Of a stretch of DNA of 64,000 nt, positions 56,354 through 64,000 are shown piece after piece. A model generated the notes under the pieces. The model searched no databases and was not told where the DNA came from. It saw only the letters and a list, made by a program, of their open reading frames with translations. Origin of the DNA: Tenacibaculum sp. M341 (lineage in GTDB: Bacteria > Bacteroidota > Bacteroidia > Flavobacteriales > Flavobacteriaceae); NCBI RefSeq assembly GCF_004337695.1, contig NZ_SJXJ01000006.1:210090-274089 (forward strand), written 5' to 3'. Made by a program: the position numbers and the translations under genes. Positions within the stretch are counted from its first letter, which is position 1. Every line of letters begins with the position of its first letter.

Positions 56354-59353
56354 ATGAATATAAAGAATTTTTTAATAGCACTTTGTAGCTTTTTTTGCAT
56401 TCACATTTGGGCGCAAAAAACTGAAGTACAAACAAATGTTGATGCTAAGTACCACAGGGCTTTAAATTTATATAATAATAAAGCTTATGCAGGAGCGCAG
56501 CGAATTTTTAAAGAGGTTTCTGCAGCTACCAATAAACCGAATATACAAACAGAAGCAGATTTTCATGATGCAATGTGTGCCATAAAGCTAAATCAAACAG
56601 ATGCAGATCAGCAAGTGTTAGATTTTGTGAAAAAGCACCCGTATAGTAGTAAAAAAGAAAGAGCCTTTTTAAATGTTGGTAATTATTACTTTGCCAACAG
56701 AAAAGCATCTCACTCGTTAAAATGGTATCAAAAAGTAGATGCAAAATTACTAACAGAAGAAGAGCGTAAAGAGTTAAATTACAAAATGGGGTATGCTTTG
56801 TTAGTGTCTAATTATTTTAAAGATGCTAAAGAAAAGTTTGCTACTTTATTAGGTGATCCTCGCTACGGTACAGATTCTAGATATTTTTATGGATATATTT
56901 CATACAAACAAGAAAACTACGGTGAGGCTGAAGATAATTTAAGTCAATTAGCAGATAACGAAACGTATAAATCTGAAGCTAATTATTATTTATTAGATAT
57001 GGCTTTTAAAGGCGGTAAGTTTGAAAAGGCAGCGCAAATAGGTGAGAAAATTTTACCGAAAGCGAAAGAAAAGCAAAAATCAGATATCAGTAAAATTGTA
57101 GGTGAAAGTTATTTTAATTTACAGAAATATGATAAAGCAGTTCCTTTTTTAGAAGATTATGAAGGTAAAAATGGAAAGTGGAAGAATACTGATTATTATT
57201 ATTTAGGATATTCTTACTACAAGTTAGGAGATTATGAAAATGCCATAAGTCAGTTTAATAAAATAATTAACGGACAAAATAGTGTAGCTCAAAATGCCTA
57301 TTATCATTTAGCTGAATGTTATTTAAAAGCAGGTAAAAAAACAGAAGCATTAAATGCTTTTAAAAATGCTAGTGAAATGGACTTTGATCCAATTATTAGT
57401 GCTGATGCTGATTTGAATTATGCGAAGTTGAGTTATGAAGAAGGGAATCCTTACCAAAGTACTCCGGAAGTTTTAAAAGCATTTTTAGCTAAATATCCAG
57501 AATCTCCTCACAAGCAAGAAATCGGAGGTTTGTTAGTAACTTCATACTTACATCAACAAGATTATCAAGGTGCGATTGATTATTTAAACGCAAACAGAAA
57601 TGAAGAGAATAATAAATTAGCGAATGAAGTTTCTTTTTATCGAGGAGTTCAATTGTTCAATGAGCAAAATTTAAACAAAGCGTTGCCTCATTTGTTAATA
57701 GCTTCTGATGCAGTAAACGATTCAATAAAAAATAAAGCAAGTTTTTGGTTAGGTGAAACAGAGTATTTATTAGGAAATTACTCAAATGCACTTAAAAGCT
57801 TTAAAAATGTTACTAATACAGAAATTGAAGAAGGTAAAACATTAAACTATAACAAAGCATATACTTATTTTAAGCTTAAAGATTATAACAATTCAGCAAA
57901 ACACTTTAAAGAATTTTTAGATCAGAATATTGATGATACTGATTTAAATGATGATGCTTCTAACAGATTAGGTGATTCATATTATGCTACTAAAAAGTAC
58001 GATGAAGCAATAAGTGCTTATAATAAAGTAATTGATGAAGGTGGTACTGGAGCCGATTATGCGCAATATCAAAAAGCGATGAGCTTAGGTTTGGCTGGTA
58101 GAACTCAAGATAAAATTTCAAAATTGAATCAACTTGTAAAAGATTATCCGTCTTCTAATTTAAAAGATGATGCGTTGTTTCAATTAGGTTCAGTGTATGC
58201 ATCAAGAGGTCAGGTGTCAAAAGCTAAAAAAGTTTATGATGAGTTAGTAAACGATCATCCTGAAAGTAGTTATGTGCCAGATGTGTTAGTTCGTCAAGGG
58301 TTACTTGTATACAATGACGGAGGATATGATAAAGCAATTCAGAAGTTTAAAAAGGTAGTAGCAGAGTATCCTAATACAAGTGAAGCAAAGCAAGCAGTAG
58401 CGAATGCGAGACTTGTATATATTGACATGGGTAAGGTAAATGAGTATGCAAAATGGGTAAAAACTATCGATTTTGTCAATGTATCTAATAGTGAAATAGA
58501 CAACTCTACTTATGAAGCTGCAGAAAATAAGTTTTTAGAAAATAAACAAGAAAGAGCTATTAACGGTTTTGAAAGGTATCTAGAAGAATTTCCTAACGGA
58601 TTACATGCTACTAAAGCGAATTTCTATTTAGCACAATTATATTTTACAAGAGATAAAGAGATTGCAACAAAGTATTATGTGTATGTAGTAAATAAAGGAA
58701 AGAGTGAGTTTTCTGAAGAGTCATTATCTAAATTAGGACAATTGTATTTAGAGAAGGAAAATTGGAAAAAAGCAATGCCTGTATTAGAACGATTGGAAAA
58801 AGAAGCAAACAAAGATCAAAACATCATTTTTGCGCAAAGTAACTTAATGAAAGGGTATTATAATGATAAGAAATATGCCAAAACAGTTACTTATGCAGAG
58901 AAAGTGTTAGCAAATGCTAAGATAGACCAGGTTGTTGCTGAAGATGCACAAATTATGATTGCTAGGTCAGCAATGGAAGAAAGAGATTATAGAACAGCTG
59001 AAGAATATTATTCAGTATTAGATGATAAAGCAACTGGTGAATTAAAAGCTGAAGTATTATATCATAAAGCTTTCTTTTTACATGAAGAAAAAGCTTTTGA
59101 ATCTTCTAATGAAGAGGTGCAAAATTTAATTGCCAATTATTCAAGATATAAATATTGGGGAGTTAAAAGTTACATTATAATGGCTAAGAATTTTTACGAA
59201 TTGAAAGATGCGTATCAAGCTACTTATATATTAGAAAATGTAATTAAAAACTTTAAGCAATTTAAAGATTTAGTAGAAGAAGCTAAAAATGAGCTTAACA
59301 AAATAAAAAGCAACGAGGCCAAAACAAACGAATCGGTGAACTCTAAAAAGTAA
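56354..59353 (+). CDS. Large secreted TPR protein
   Basis: A 999-residue protein with a signal peptide (cleavage after IWA, near residue 20) and TPR or Sel1-like repeats along its whole length; about twenty helical pairs can be picked out, for example YYLGYSYYKLGDYENAISQF, AYYHLAECYLKAGKKTEALN and FQLGSVYASRGQVSKAKKVY. No enzymatic domain. Probably a periplasmic scaffold. The next gene, 6 bp downstream, is an outer-membrane barrel, and this pair is recurrent near ftsE in Flavobacteriia, so the two likely work together in envelope biogenesis (inference). Confidence 0.87.
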   Translation: MNIKNFLIALCSFFCIHIWAQKTEVQTNVDAKYHRALNLYNNKAYAGAQRIFKEVSAATNKPNIQTEADFHDAMCAIKLNQTDADQQVLDFVKKHPYSSKKERAFLNVGNYYFANRKASHSLKWYQKVDAKLLTEEERKELNYKMGYALLVSNYFKDAKEKFATLLGDPRYGTDSRYFYGYISYKQENYGEAEDNLSQLADNETYKSEANYYLLDMAFKGGKFEKAAQIGEKILPKAKEKQKSDISKIVGESYFNLQKYDKAVPFLEDYEGKNGKWKNTDYYYLGYSYYKLGDYENAISQFNKIINGQNSVAQNAYYHLAECYLKAGKKTEALNAFKNASEMDFDPIISADADLNYAKLSYEEGNPYQSTPEVLKAFLAKYPESPHKQEIGGLLVTSYLHQQDYQGAIDYLNANRNEENNKLANEVSFYRGVQLFNEQNLNKALPHLLIASDAVNDSIKNKASFWLGETEYLLGNYSNALKSFKNVTNTEIEEGKTLNYNKAYTYFKLKDYNNSAKHFKEFLDQNIDDTDLNDDASNRLGDSYYATKKYDEAISAYNKVIDEGGTGADYAQYQKAMSLGLAGRTQDKISKLNQLVKDYPSSNLKDDALFQLGSVYASRGQVSKAKKVYDELVNDHPESSYVPDVLVRQGLLVYNDGGYDKAIQKFKKVVAEYPNTSEAKQAVANARLVYIDMGKVNEYAKWVKTIDFVNVSNSEIDNSTYEAAENKFLENKQERAINGFERYLEEFPNGLHATKANFYLAQLYFTRDKEIATKYYVYVVNKGKSEFSEESLSKLGQLYLEKENWKKAMPVLERLEKEANKDQNIIFAQSNLMKGYYNDKKYAKTVTYAEKVLANAKIDQVVAEDAQIMIARSAMEERDYRTAEEYYSVLDDKATGELKAEVLYHKAFFLHEEKAFESSNEEVQNLIANYSRYKYWGVKSYIIMAKNFYELKDAYQATYILENVIKNFKQFKDLVEEAKNELNKIKSNEAKTNESVNSKK

Positions 59354-59359
59354 TCTGTA

Positions 59360-61144
59360 ATGAAGAAGTATGTAATTGTAACAATAGCAATGTTTGTGTG
59401 TGGTTCTGTATTAGCGCAAAACAAACCAAAAACTGAAAAGGCTAAAGACTCAATAATTAAAACGGAAGAGGTAAATGTAGTAACTTCCTATGCACCTAAG
59501 GTAACAGATGCATATAAAATAAAAAGAAAACCAATAATTAAGTTGTCTAAAAATGTTGAAAGAAAAACGTTAGATTACCAAATTCAATCAATACCAGTAG
59601 CTTCTACATTTATTCCAAAAAGTGGAGTTTTAAAAGGAATTGATTTAGGTGATCGTGAACGATTATTCAACAACTATATTTCTGCTGGTTTCGGAAACAA
59701 TACAACACCCTTTTTAGAAGCTTATTTTCATAATAGTAATGCTTTTGAATATGAGTATGGAGGTAAAGTTCATTTTATTTCTTCATCAGATCCTGTTCAA
59801 AATACTGAGCTTAGTAGTAGTTATTACAATGCCAGTATTGATTTATTTTTAAAGCAAGAAATGCGATATTTCGATTGGAAACTTGGTGCTAAAGCTTCTA
59901 GAGATAAGTACAATTGGTATGGTTTACCTGATAATATAGTTTTTTTAGATCCTACGATTAATAGGATAGAGGAGGGACAAACCTATGAATATTACAATAT
60001 ATTCGGATCTGTTTTCTTACCAAGCAACATAAGTGAGGTAAATGGTTCTGTTGCTTTGTTTAGAGATGCTTTAGATACGAGTGAGATTCATGCAGATATT
60101 GATGCTAAAATGTCTTTTCCTTTAGGGAGGTTTGGTTTAAATTCTGAAGATTTTGAATTAGTAACATCTATTAATTTTTTAAATGGAGGTTTTGATAGGT
60201 CATATAATGACCCCTTACAAGATGTAGCTTATAGTTTTGTAACAGGTGGTGTAAAACCTAGTTATGCTTTTCAGTTTAAAAACATCGATTTTAAAGTTGG
60301 AGCAAAAGCTTATTACTCTTTTAATTTAGAAGCAAGTGAAGGTAAATTCTTTATTTACCCAGATGCAGAAGTGAATTATGCCATTATACCAAGATATGCT
60401 AATATTTATGGTGGTGTTACTGGTGATTTAACAGTAAATTCATTTAAAAGCTTAACAGATCAAAATCCATATTTATCTCCAACATTAACTTTAACGCAAA
60501 CAAGTGAAGCTTTAAACGTGTATGGTGGTTTTAGAGGTATTTTAAGTGGTAATTTAAACTATAATGCTAGAGTTAGCTACAAAAGAGAAGAAAGTAAGCC
60601 TTTATTCCTTTTAAATCAATCTTTATCAAACGGTATAAATACATCTTTTCCAGCCAATGGAATTTCGTTTAAAGGATATCAATACGGAAACTCTTTCAAT
60701 GTAGTTTATGATGATGTAAATACAGTTAGTTTTGAAGGAGAAGTTAGTTACGACTTTTCAAGAAAGTTAAACTTAGGATTAAACATAGGTTTTAATGCTT
60801 TTGATTTAAGCACACAAGAACATGCTTGGAATTTACCACAATTAACAGCAGATGTTTTTGGAACTTATAAAGTTAAAAAATGGTATGCAGGAGCTAATTT
60901 ATATTTTATAGGTAGCCGTAAAGGAATCAATTATGATGTAATTGCAAATACATCAAGTGTAGTAGATTTAAATAGTTATATCGATTTAAATTTAAATGGA
61001 GGATATCACATAAACGATTTGTTTTCTGTATTCTTAAAAGCGAATAATATTACAAATAGTAATTACCAAACATTCACCAATTTTAATGCACAAGGTTTTC
61101 AGGTACTCGGAGGTATAATTTATAAGTTTGATACTTTCTTTTAG
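59360..61144 (+). CDS. Outer-membrane beta-barrel protein, TonB-receptor-like
   Basis: A 594-residue protein with signal peptide (ending VLAQ, residue 20), a short proline/lysine-rich region (IKTEEVNVVTSYAPKVTDAYKI resembling a vestigial plug start), then alternating amphipathic strands to a C-terminal aromatic residue (GGIIYKFDTFF), the barrel-insertion signal. There is no complete plug domain, so it is not a typical TonB-dependent receptor; the family is often annotated TonB-dependent receptor by barrel similarity. Partner of the TPR protein upstream. Terminator-like stem at 61194-61230. Confidence 0.85.
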   Translation: MKKYVIVTIAMFVCGSVLAQNKPKTEKAKDSIIKTEEVNVVTSYAPKVTDAYKIKRKPIIKLSKNVERKTLDYQIQSIPVASTFIPKSGVLKGIDLGDRERLFNNYISAGFGNNTTPFLEAYFHNSNAFEYEYGGKVHFISSSDPVQNTELSSSYYNASIDLFLKQEMRYFDWKLGAKASRDKYNWYGLPDNIVFLDPTINRIEEGQTYEYYNIFGSVFLPSNISEVNGSVALFRDALDTSEIHADIDAKMSFPLGRFGLNSEDFELVTSINFLNGGFDRSYNDPLQDVAYSFVTGGVKPSYAFQFKNIDFKVGAKAYYSFNLEASEGKFFIYPDAEVNYAIIPRYANIYGGVTGDLTVNSFKSLTDQNPYLSPTLTLTQTSEALNVYGGFRGILSGNLNYNARVSYKREESKPLFLLNQSLSNGINTSFPANGISFKGYQYGNSFNVVYDDVNTVSFEGEVSYDFSRKLNLGLNIGFNAFDLSTQEHAWNLPQLTADVFGTYKVKKWYAGANLYFIGSRKGINYDVIANTSSVVDLNSYIDLNLNGGYHINDLFSVFLKANNITNSNYQTFTNFNAQGFQVLGGIIYKFDTFF

Positions 61145-61193
61145 AAATTTATATAGTTAAAATCAATTCATTTTTTAGAATATTATATTAATA

Positions 61194-61230
61194 AAAAAGC
61201 AATCCGTTCAATGTTAACAGACTGCTTTTT
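61194..61230 (+). terminator. Terminator of the TPR/barrel operon
   Basis: Stem AAAAAGCAATCCGTT / AACAGACTGCTTTTT with two mismatches and a 7-nt loop, T-run at the end. Confidence 0.65.
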
Positions 61231-61276
61231 ACTTAATATATTGGGGGAATGAATGCTTGTTTATATACCTTTATAA

Positions 61277-61963
61277 TTAATCTAGAGAAAAATCTAGTTG
61301 TAATTCATAAGATATAGATACTTGCTTATTCTTTTTCAAAGCGGGTTTAACTACAGGTAGTTTAGATATTAACTGTTCACTGTATTCTGTTAAAATGTTT
61401 TTGGAATTGGTATCGTTATTGGCGTTGATTTTTACAATCTTTCCTGATTTATCAATAACGAAGTTGATGGTTACTTTTCCAGTAATACCTTCTTCTAAAG
61501 CTTCTTCAGGATATTCAAAGTTTTCTTGAATATAGGTACCTATTCCAATGTTAAAACACCTTAATTGTTGTTCTGCGGAAACATCTTTACAAGTATCAAA
61601 TAAAGGAGTGTAATCTACATCGTGTAGTTGATAAACTGTTTCCTCTATTTTACTTACATCAATAACTTCATTAGTTATGCCAGATGTTTTTTCATTGTTT
61701 ACACCGTTACCATTAAGTTCGTCAAGGGCTTTTACAACGTCTTTTTTTCTTTTAACAAAGTATCTATTATTAAACCTTACTACAAGCTCACGAGAGATGT
61801 TTTTATCTGTATCGTCTTTGTTATCGGTTTGAGTAATTTGACATTTGTTAATGTTGTTAAGGGTTTGTTTTGATTTCTTGTTTTTAGAACAAGTTTTTAA
61901 TGATTGAGATGTTGCTATTTCGATCAAAAATACACAAATGAGCAACCATAGAGGCTTTTTCAT
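61277..61963 (-). CDS. Secreted TonB C-terminal domain protein
   Basis: A 228-residue protein. The N-terminal hydrophobic stretch (PLWLLICVFLIEIATSQS) ends in a likely cleavage site, so it looks secreted rather than anchored like true TonB. Residues about 140-228 are a TonB-C domain: YIQENFEYPEEALEEGITGKVTINFVIDKSG (quoted in parts: YPEEALEEGITGKV, TINFVIDKSGKI) and LPVVKPALKKNKQVSISYELQL. It lacks a proline-rich periplasmic spacer. It may belong to the group of TonB-C proteins associated with antirepressor or envelope functions rather than energy transduction. Monocistronic. Confidence 0.78.
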   Translation of the reverse strand: MKKPLWLLICVFLIEIATSQSLKTCSKNKKSKQTLNNINKCQITQTDNKDDTDKNISRELVVRFNNRYFVKRKKDVVKALDELNGNGVNNEKTSGITNEVIDVSKIEETVYQLHDVDYTPLFDTCKDVSAEQQLRCFNIGIGTYIQENFEYPEEALEEGITGKVTINFVIDKSGKIVKINANNDTNSKNILTEYSEQLISKLPVVKPALKKNKQVSISYELQLDFSLD

Positions 61964-62062
61964 TTTAAGGGGGATTAATAGTTAATTATAATATTGGGAC
62001 TACTAATTTATGAAAACCTCATTAAAAAACAAAAAATATTGATTTATTTTTATTTTTTTAAC

Positions 62063-62088
62063 AAAGGTTAAGCGAATGCTTAACCTTT
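62063..62088 (-). terminator. Hairpin after glnS
   Basis: Perfect 11-bp stem AAAGGTTAAGC / GCTTAACCTTT with a GAAT loop, 18 bp past the glnS stop. No clean U-tract follows on the minus strand, so termination may be weak. Confidence 0.6.
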
Positions 62089-62105
62089 TATTAAATGATG
62101 AAGAA

Positions 62106-63797
62106 TTATTTATTCTTTTTAGCCCAAGTATCTCTTAAGCCTACAATCTTGTTAAAGATTAAATTTTCTTGTGTAGTATCTTTATCAACGTTAAAATACC
62201 CTAAACGTTGAAATTGGAATCTATCTGCAATGTTTGCATCTTTTAAGCTAGGTTCTACATAAGCATTAATAACCTTTAAAGAATCAGGATTAATAAAGTC
62301 CATGAAATCTTTGTCCTTATGACCATCTGGAGCTTCTTCAGAGAATAATCTATCGTATACTCTAACTTCAGCAGTTGCAGCATGTTTTATAGAAACCCAG
62401 TGTAAAGTACCTTTTACTCTACGTTTACTTTCTTCTGTACCGCTTCCAGATTTACTTAAAGGATCATAAGTACAGTGAATTTCTGTAATGTTTCCTTCTT
62501 CGTCTTTTATGCAGCTTTCGCCTTTAATGATATAAGCGTTCTTTAAACGTACTTCTTTACCTAACGTTAGTCTAAAGTACTTTTTGTTAGCCTCTTCTTT
62601 AAAATCCTCTCTTTCTATGTATAATTCACGAGAGAAAGGAACTTCTCTTGATCCAGCAGTTTCTATTTCAGGATTGTTTTCTGCAATTAGAATCTCTTCT
62701 TGATCTTCAGGGTAGTTTGTAATTACTAATTTTACAGGATTTAAAACTCCCATTACCCTATTTGCATTCTTGTTTAAATCCTCTCTAATTTTAAACTCTA
62801 AAAGAGCTACATCAATTACATTTTCTCTTTTAGATACCCCTACAGTATCAATGAAATTACGAATAGCAGCTGGTGTATACCCGCGTCTTCTCAATCCAGA
62901 AATAGTAGGCATTCTAGGATCATCCCATCCAGTAACAATTCCATCATCTACTAATTTCTTTAATTTACGCTTACTCATAATAGTATAGCTTAAATTTAAA
63001 CGAGAGAATTCTCTTTGTTTAGGAGCTAACGGATATTCAGATTTACTGTAATCGTACACATTATCTCTAAACCAGTTGTATAAATCTCTGTGTGGTTTAA
63101 ATTCTAAAGAACATAAAGAATGAGAAATTTGTTCAATATAATCACTTTCACCATGCGTCCAGTCATACATAGGGTATATAACCCAATCGTTACCCGTTCT
63201 GTGGTGTGCTTTTTTCAATATTCTATACATGATAGGATCACGTAATAGCATATTTGGCGAAGTCATGTCTATTTTTGCTCTTAAAACATGTGCTCCTTCT
63301 TCAAAATCTCCATTCTTCATTTTATTGAATAAATCAAGATTTTCTTCAACAGATCTATCTCTGTAAGGGCTAGCCACTCCAGGTTCAGTTGGAGTTCCTT
63401 TTTGAGTAGCCATTTCTTCAGAAGTTTGACTGTCTACATATGCTTTCCCATCTTTTATAAGTTGAACAGCCCAGTCAAATAATTGTTGAAAGTAATCAGA
63501 TGAGTAACACTCACTTTTCCATTCGTAACCTAACCAAGCAACATCTTCTTTAATAGCATCTACATACTCTTGTTCTTCTTTAGCTGGGTTAGTGTCATCG
63601 AATCTTAAATTAACAGGAGCATTGTATTTTTCTCCTAAACCAAAGCTAATACCAATTGCTTTGGTATGACCTATGTGTAAGTATCCATTAGGCTCAGGTG
63701 GAAAACGAAAACGTAAATTTTCTTTTTTCATTCCATTCGCCAAATCCTCTTCTATAATTTGTTCTATAAAATTGAGTGATCTTTTTTCTTCTGACAT
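62106..63797 (-). CDS. glnS: Glutaminyl-tRNA synthetase
   Basis: A 563-residue class I synthetase: RFPPEPNGYLHIGHTKAIG (HIGH motif), DDTNPAKEEQEYVDAI, DWTHGESDYIEQISHSL, LSYTIMSKRKLKKLVDDG (KMSKS variant MSKRK) and GWDDPRMPTISGLRRRGYTP. Length is typical. It charges tRNA-Gln directly; presence agrees with Bacteroidota, where GlnRS is common. Its promoter is at 63817-63824. Confidence 0.97.
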   Translation of the reverse strand: MSEEKRSLNFIEQIIEEDLANGMKKENLRFRFPPEPNGYLHIGHTKAIGISFGLGEKYNAPVNLRFDDTNPAKEEQEYVDAIKEDVAWLGYEWKSECYSSDYFQQLFDWAVQLIKDGKAYVDSQTSEEMATQKGTPTEPGVASPYRDRSVEENLDLFNKMKNGDFEEGAHVLRAKIDMTSPNMLLRDPIMYRILKKAHHRTGNDWVIYPMYDWTHGESDYIEQISHSLCSLEFKPHRDLYNWFRDNVYDYSKSEYPLAPKQREFSRLNLSYTIMSKRKLKKLVDDGIVTGWDDPRMPTISGLRRRGYTPAAIRNFIDTVGVSKRENVIDVALLEFKIREDLNKNANRVMGVLNPVKLVITNYPEDQEEILIAENNPEIETAGSREVPFSRELYIEREDFKEEANKKYFRLTLGKEVRLKNAYIIKGESCIKDEEGNITEIHCTYDPLSKSGSGTEESKRRVKGTLHWVSIKHAATAEVRVYDRLFSEEAPDGHKDKDFMDFINPDSLKVINAYVEPSLKDANIADRFQFQRLGYFNVDKDTTQENLIFNKIVGLRDTWAKKNK

Positions 63798-63816
63798 TTC
63801 TCTGTTGATTTGAGAA

Positions 63817-63824
63817 CAAAAGTA
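63817..63824 (-). promoter_or_regulatory. -7 box of glnS
   Basis: Minus strand TACTTTTG, exact consensus, about 20 bp before the ATG at 63797. Confidence 0.5.
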
Positions 63825-63838
63825 ATTATTATAAAGAA

Positions 63839-63868
63839 AAGAAGCAGTGAAATTTCACTGCTTCTTTT
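63839..63868. terminator. Bidirectional terminator between glnS and the insertion sequence
   Basis: Palindrome GAAGCAGTGAAATTTCACTG plus CTTC with flanking A and T runs. It most likely ended a transcript from the gene that lies beyond the insertion. Confidence 0.75.
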
Positions 63869-63879
63869 TATTAGGTATT

Positions 63880-64000
63880 TGTCTCGTCCTGAAATAGCGT
63901 TACACAATTATGTAACATTATGAACGACAATATTTACCGTAAACGTACTCAGAAAGATTATACGATGAGTTTTAAACTTTCCGTTGTATCTGAAGTAGAA
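63880..64000 (+). mobile_element. Left end of an IS3-family insertion sequence (runs off the window)
   Basis: The element appears to begin at TGTCTCGTCCTGAAATAGCG (63880), similar to IS3-type ends beginning with TG, followed by the short inverted repeat GTTAC-N8-GTAAC (63899-63916) and then the transposase start at 63920. The right end is outside, so the target duplication cannot be checked. Confidence 0.6.
63920..64000 (+). CDS. IS3-family transposase OrfA, N-terminus (partial)
   Basis: The frame starts at ATG 63920 and stays open to the window end, encoding 27 residues. KRTQKDYTMSFKLSVVSEVE resembles the start of IS3-family OrfA helix-turn-helix proteins of Bacteroidota, where YxxxFKLxVVxEVE begins the first helix. 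It would bind the element's ends with OrfB (DDE integrase). Assignment rests on this short stretch and on the flanking terminal repeat. Confidence 0.6.
   Translation, partial: MNDNIYRKRTQKDYTMSFKLSVVSEVE

Overview
The window is AT-rich, densely coded chromosome of a marine-type member of the Bacteroidota, most probably family Flavobacteriaceae (Tenacibaculum/Polaribacter-like). The evidence is a complete housekeeping set of that lineage (GSII and GSIII glutamine synthetases, class-B succinate dehydrogenase, DUF4271-hemD, DUF4296 lipoprotein, TPR/outer-membrane barrel pair, LytTR two-component pair), scarce Shine-Dalgarno sites, and many promoters fitting the Bacteroidota consensus TTG-N19-21-TAnnTTTG. 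The genus is inferred.

Layout. 1-9.0 kb: end of a flavoprotein gene, small secreted proteins, LytS/LytTR pair, thioredoxin-TPR + DUF1573 operon, Ca/Na antiporter, an orphan transcription unit, DUF2007 protein, tRNA-Arg, and an AraC regulator with a beta-lactamase-fold lipoprotein. 9.0-12 kb: coiled-coil membrane protein, glyS, small membrane protein. 12.3-22.9 kb: accessory region with an OmpA/HhH pair, a large tail-fibre-like protein followed by a decayed second fibre copy, a CHAP/NlpC-like peptidoglycan hydrolase, a DUF2589 operon with two unknown proteins, and a divergent LexA-like S24 repressor. A 10-bp motif (ATGTTTGWAT) recurs in front of repressor, DUF2589 operon and hydrolase, so these look like one regulon. 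No capsid, terminase, portal, sheath or integrase gene is present. This is the best candidate for an undescribed system.

23-32 kb: sdhCAB, divergent glnA/glnN sharing two identical-geometry CCCC-N10-GGGG palindromes, a GNAT protein and purM. 32.1-34.4 kb: a type II restriction-modification cassette resembling HaeIII/NgoPII (GGCC) with its own HTH controller and a frameshifted endonuclease. 34.4-49.7 kb: radA, DUF1501/DUF1800, hemD, polyprenol-mannose synthase, dihydroorotase, ksgA-mgtE, a damaged membrane-protein gene, LysE exporter, PaaE-like reductase and PadR regulator. 50.3-52.8 kb: two tandem paralogous unknown proteins. 52.8-56.2 kb: an ftsE-led operon with two glycosyltransferases and a 2OG-Fe(II) oxygenase; the GT2 gene has no normal start codon in front of its first beta strand. 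56.3-64 kb: large TPR protein plus outer-membrane barrel, a TonB-C protein, glnS, and the left end of an IS3-family element that runs off the window.

Family assignments come from reading motifs by eye; no database search was run.
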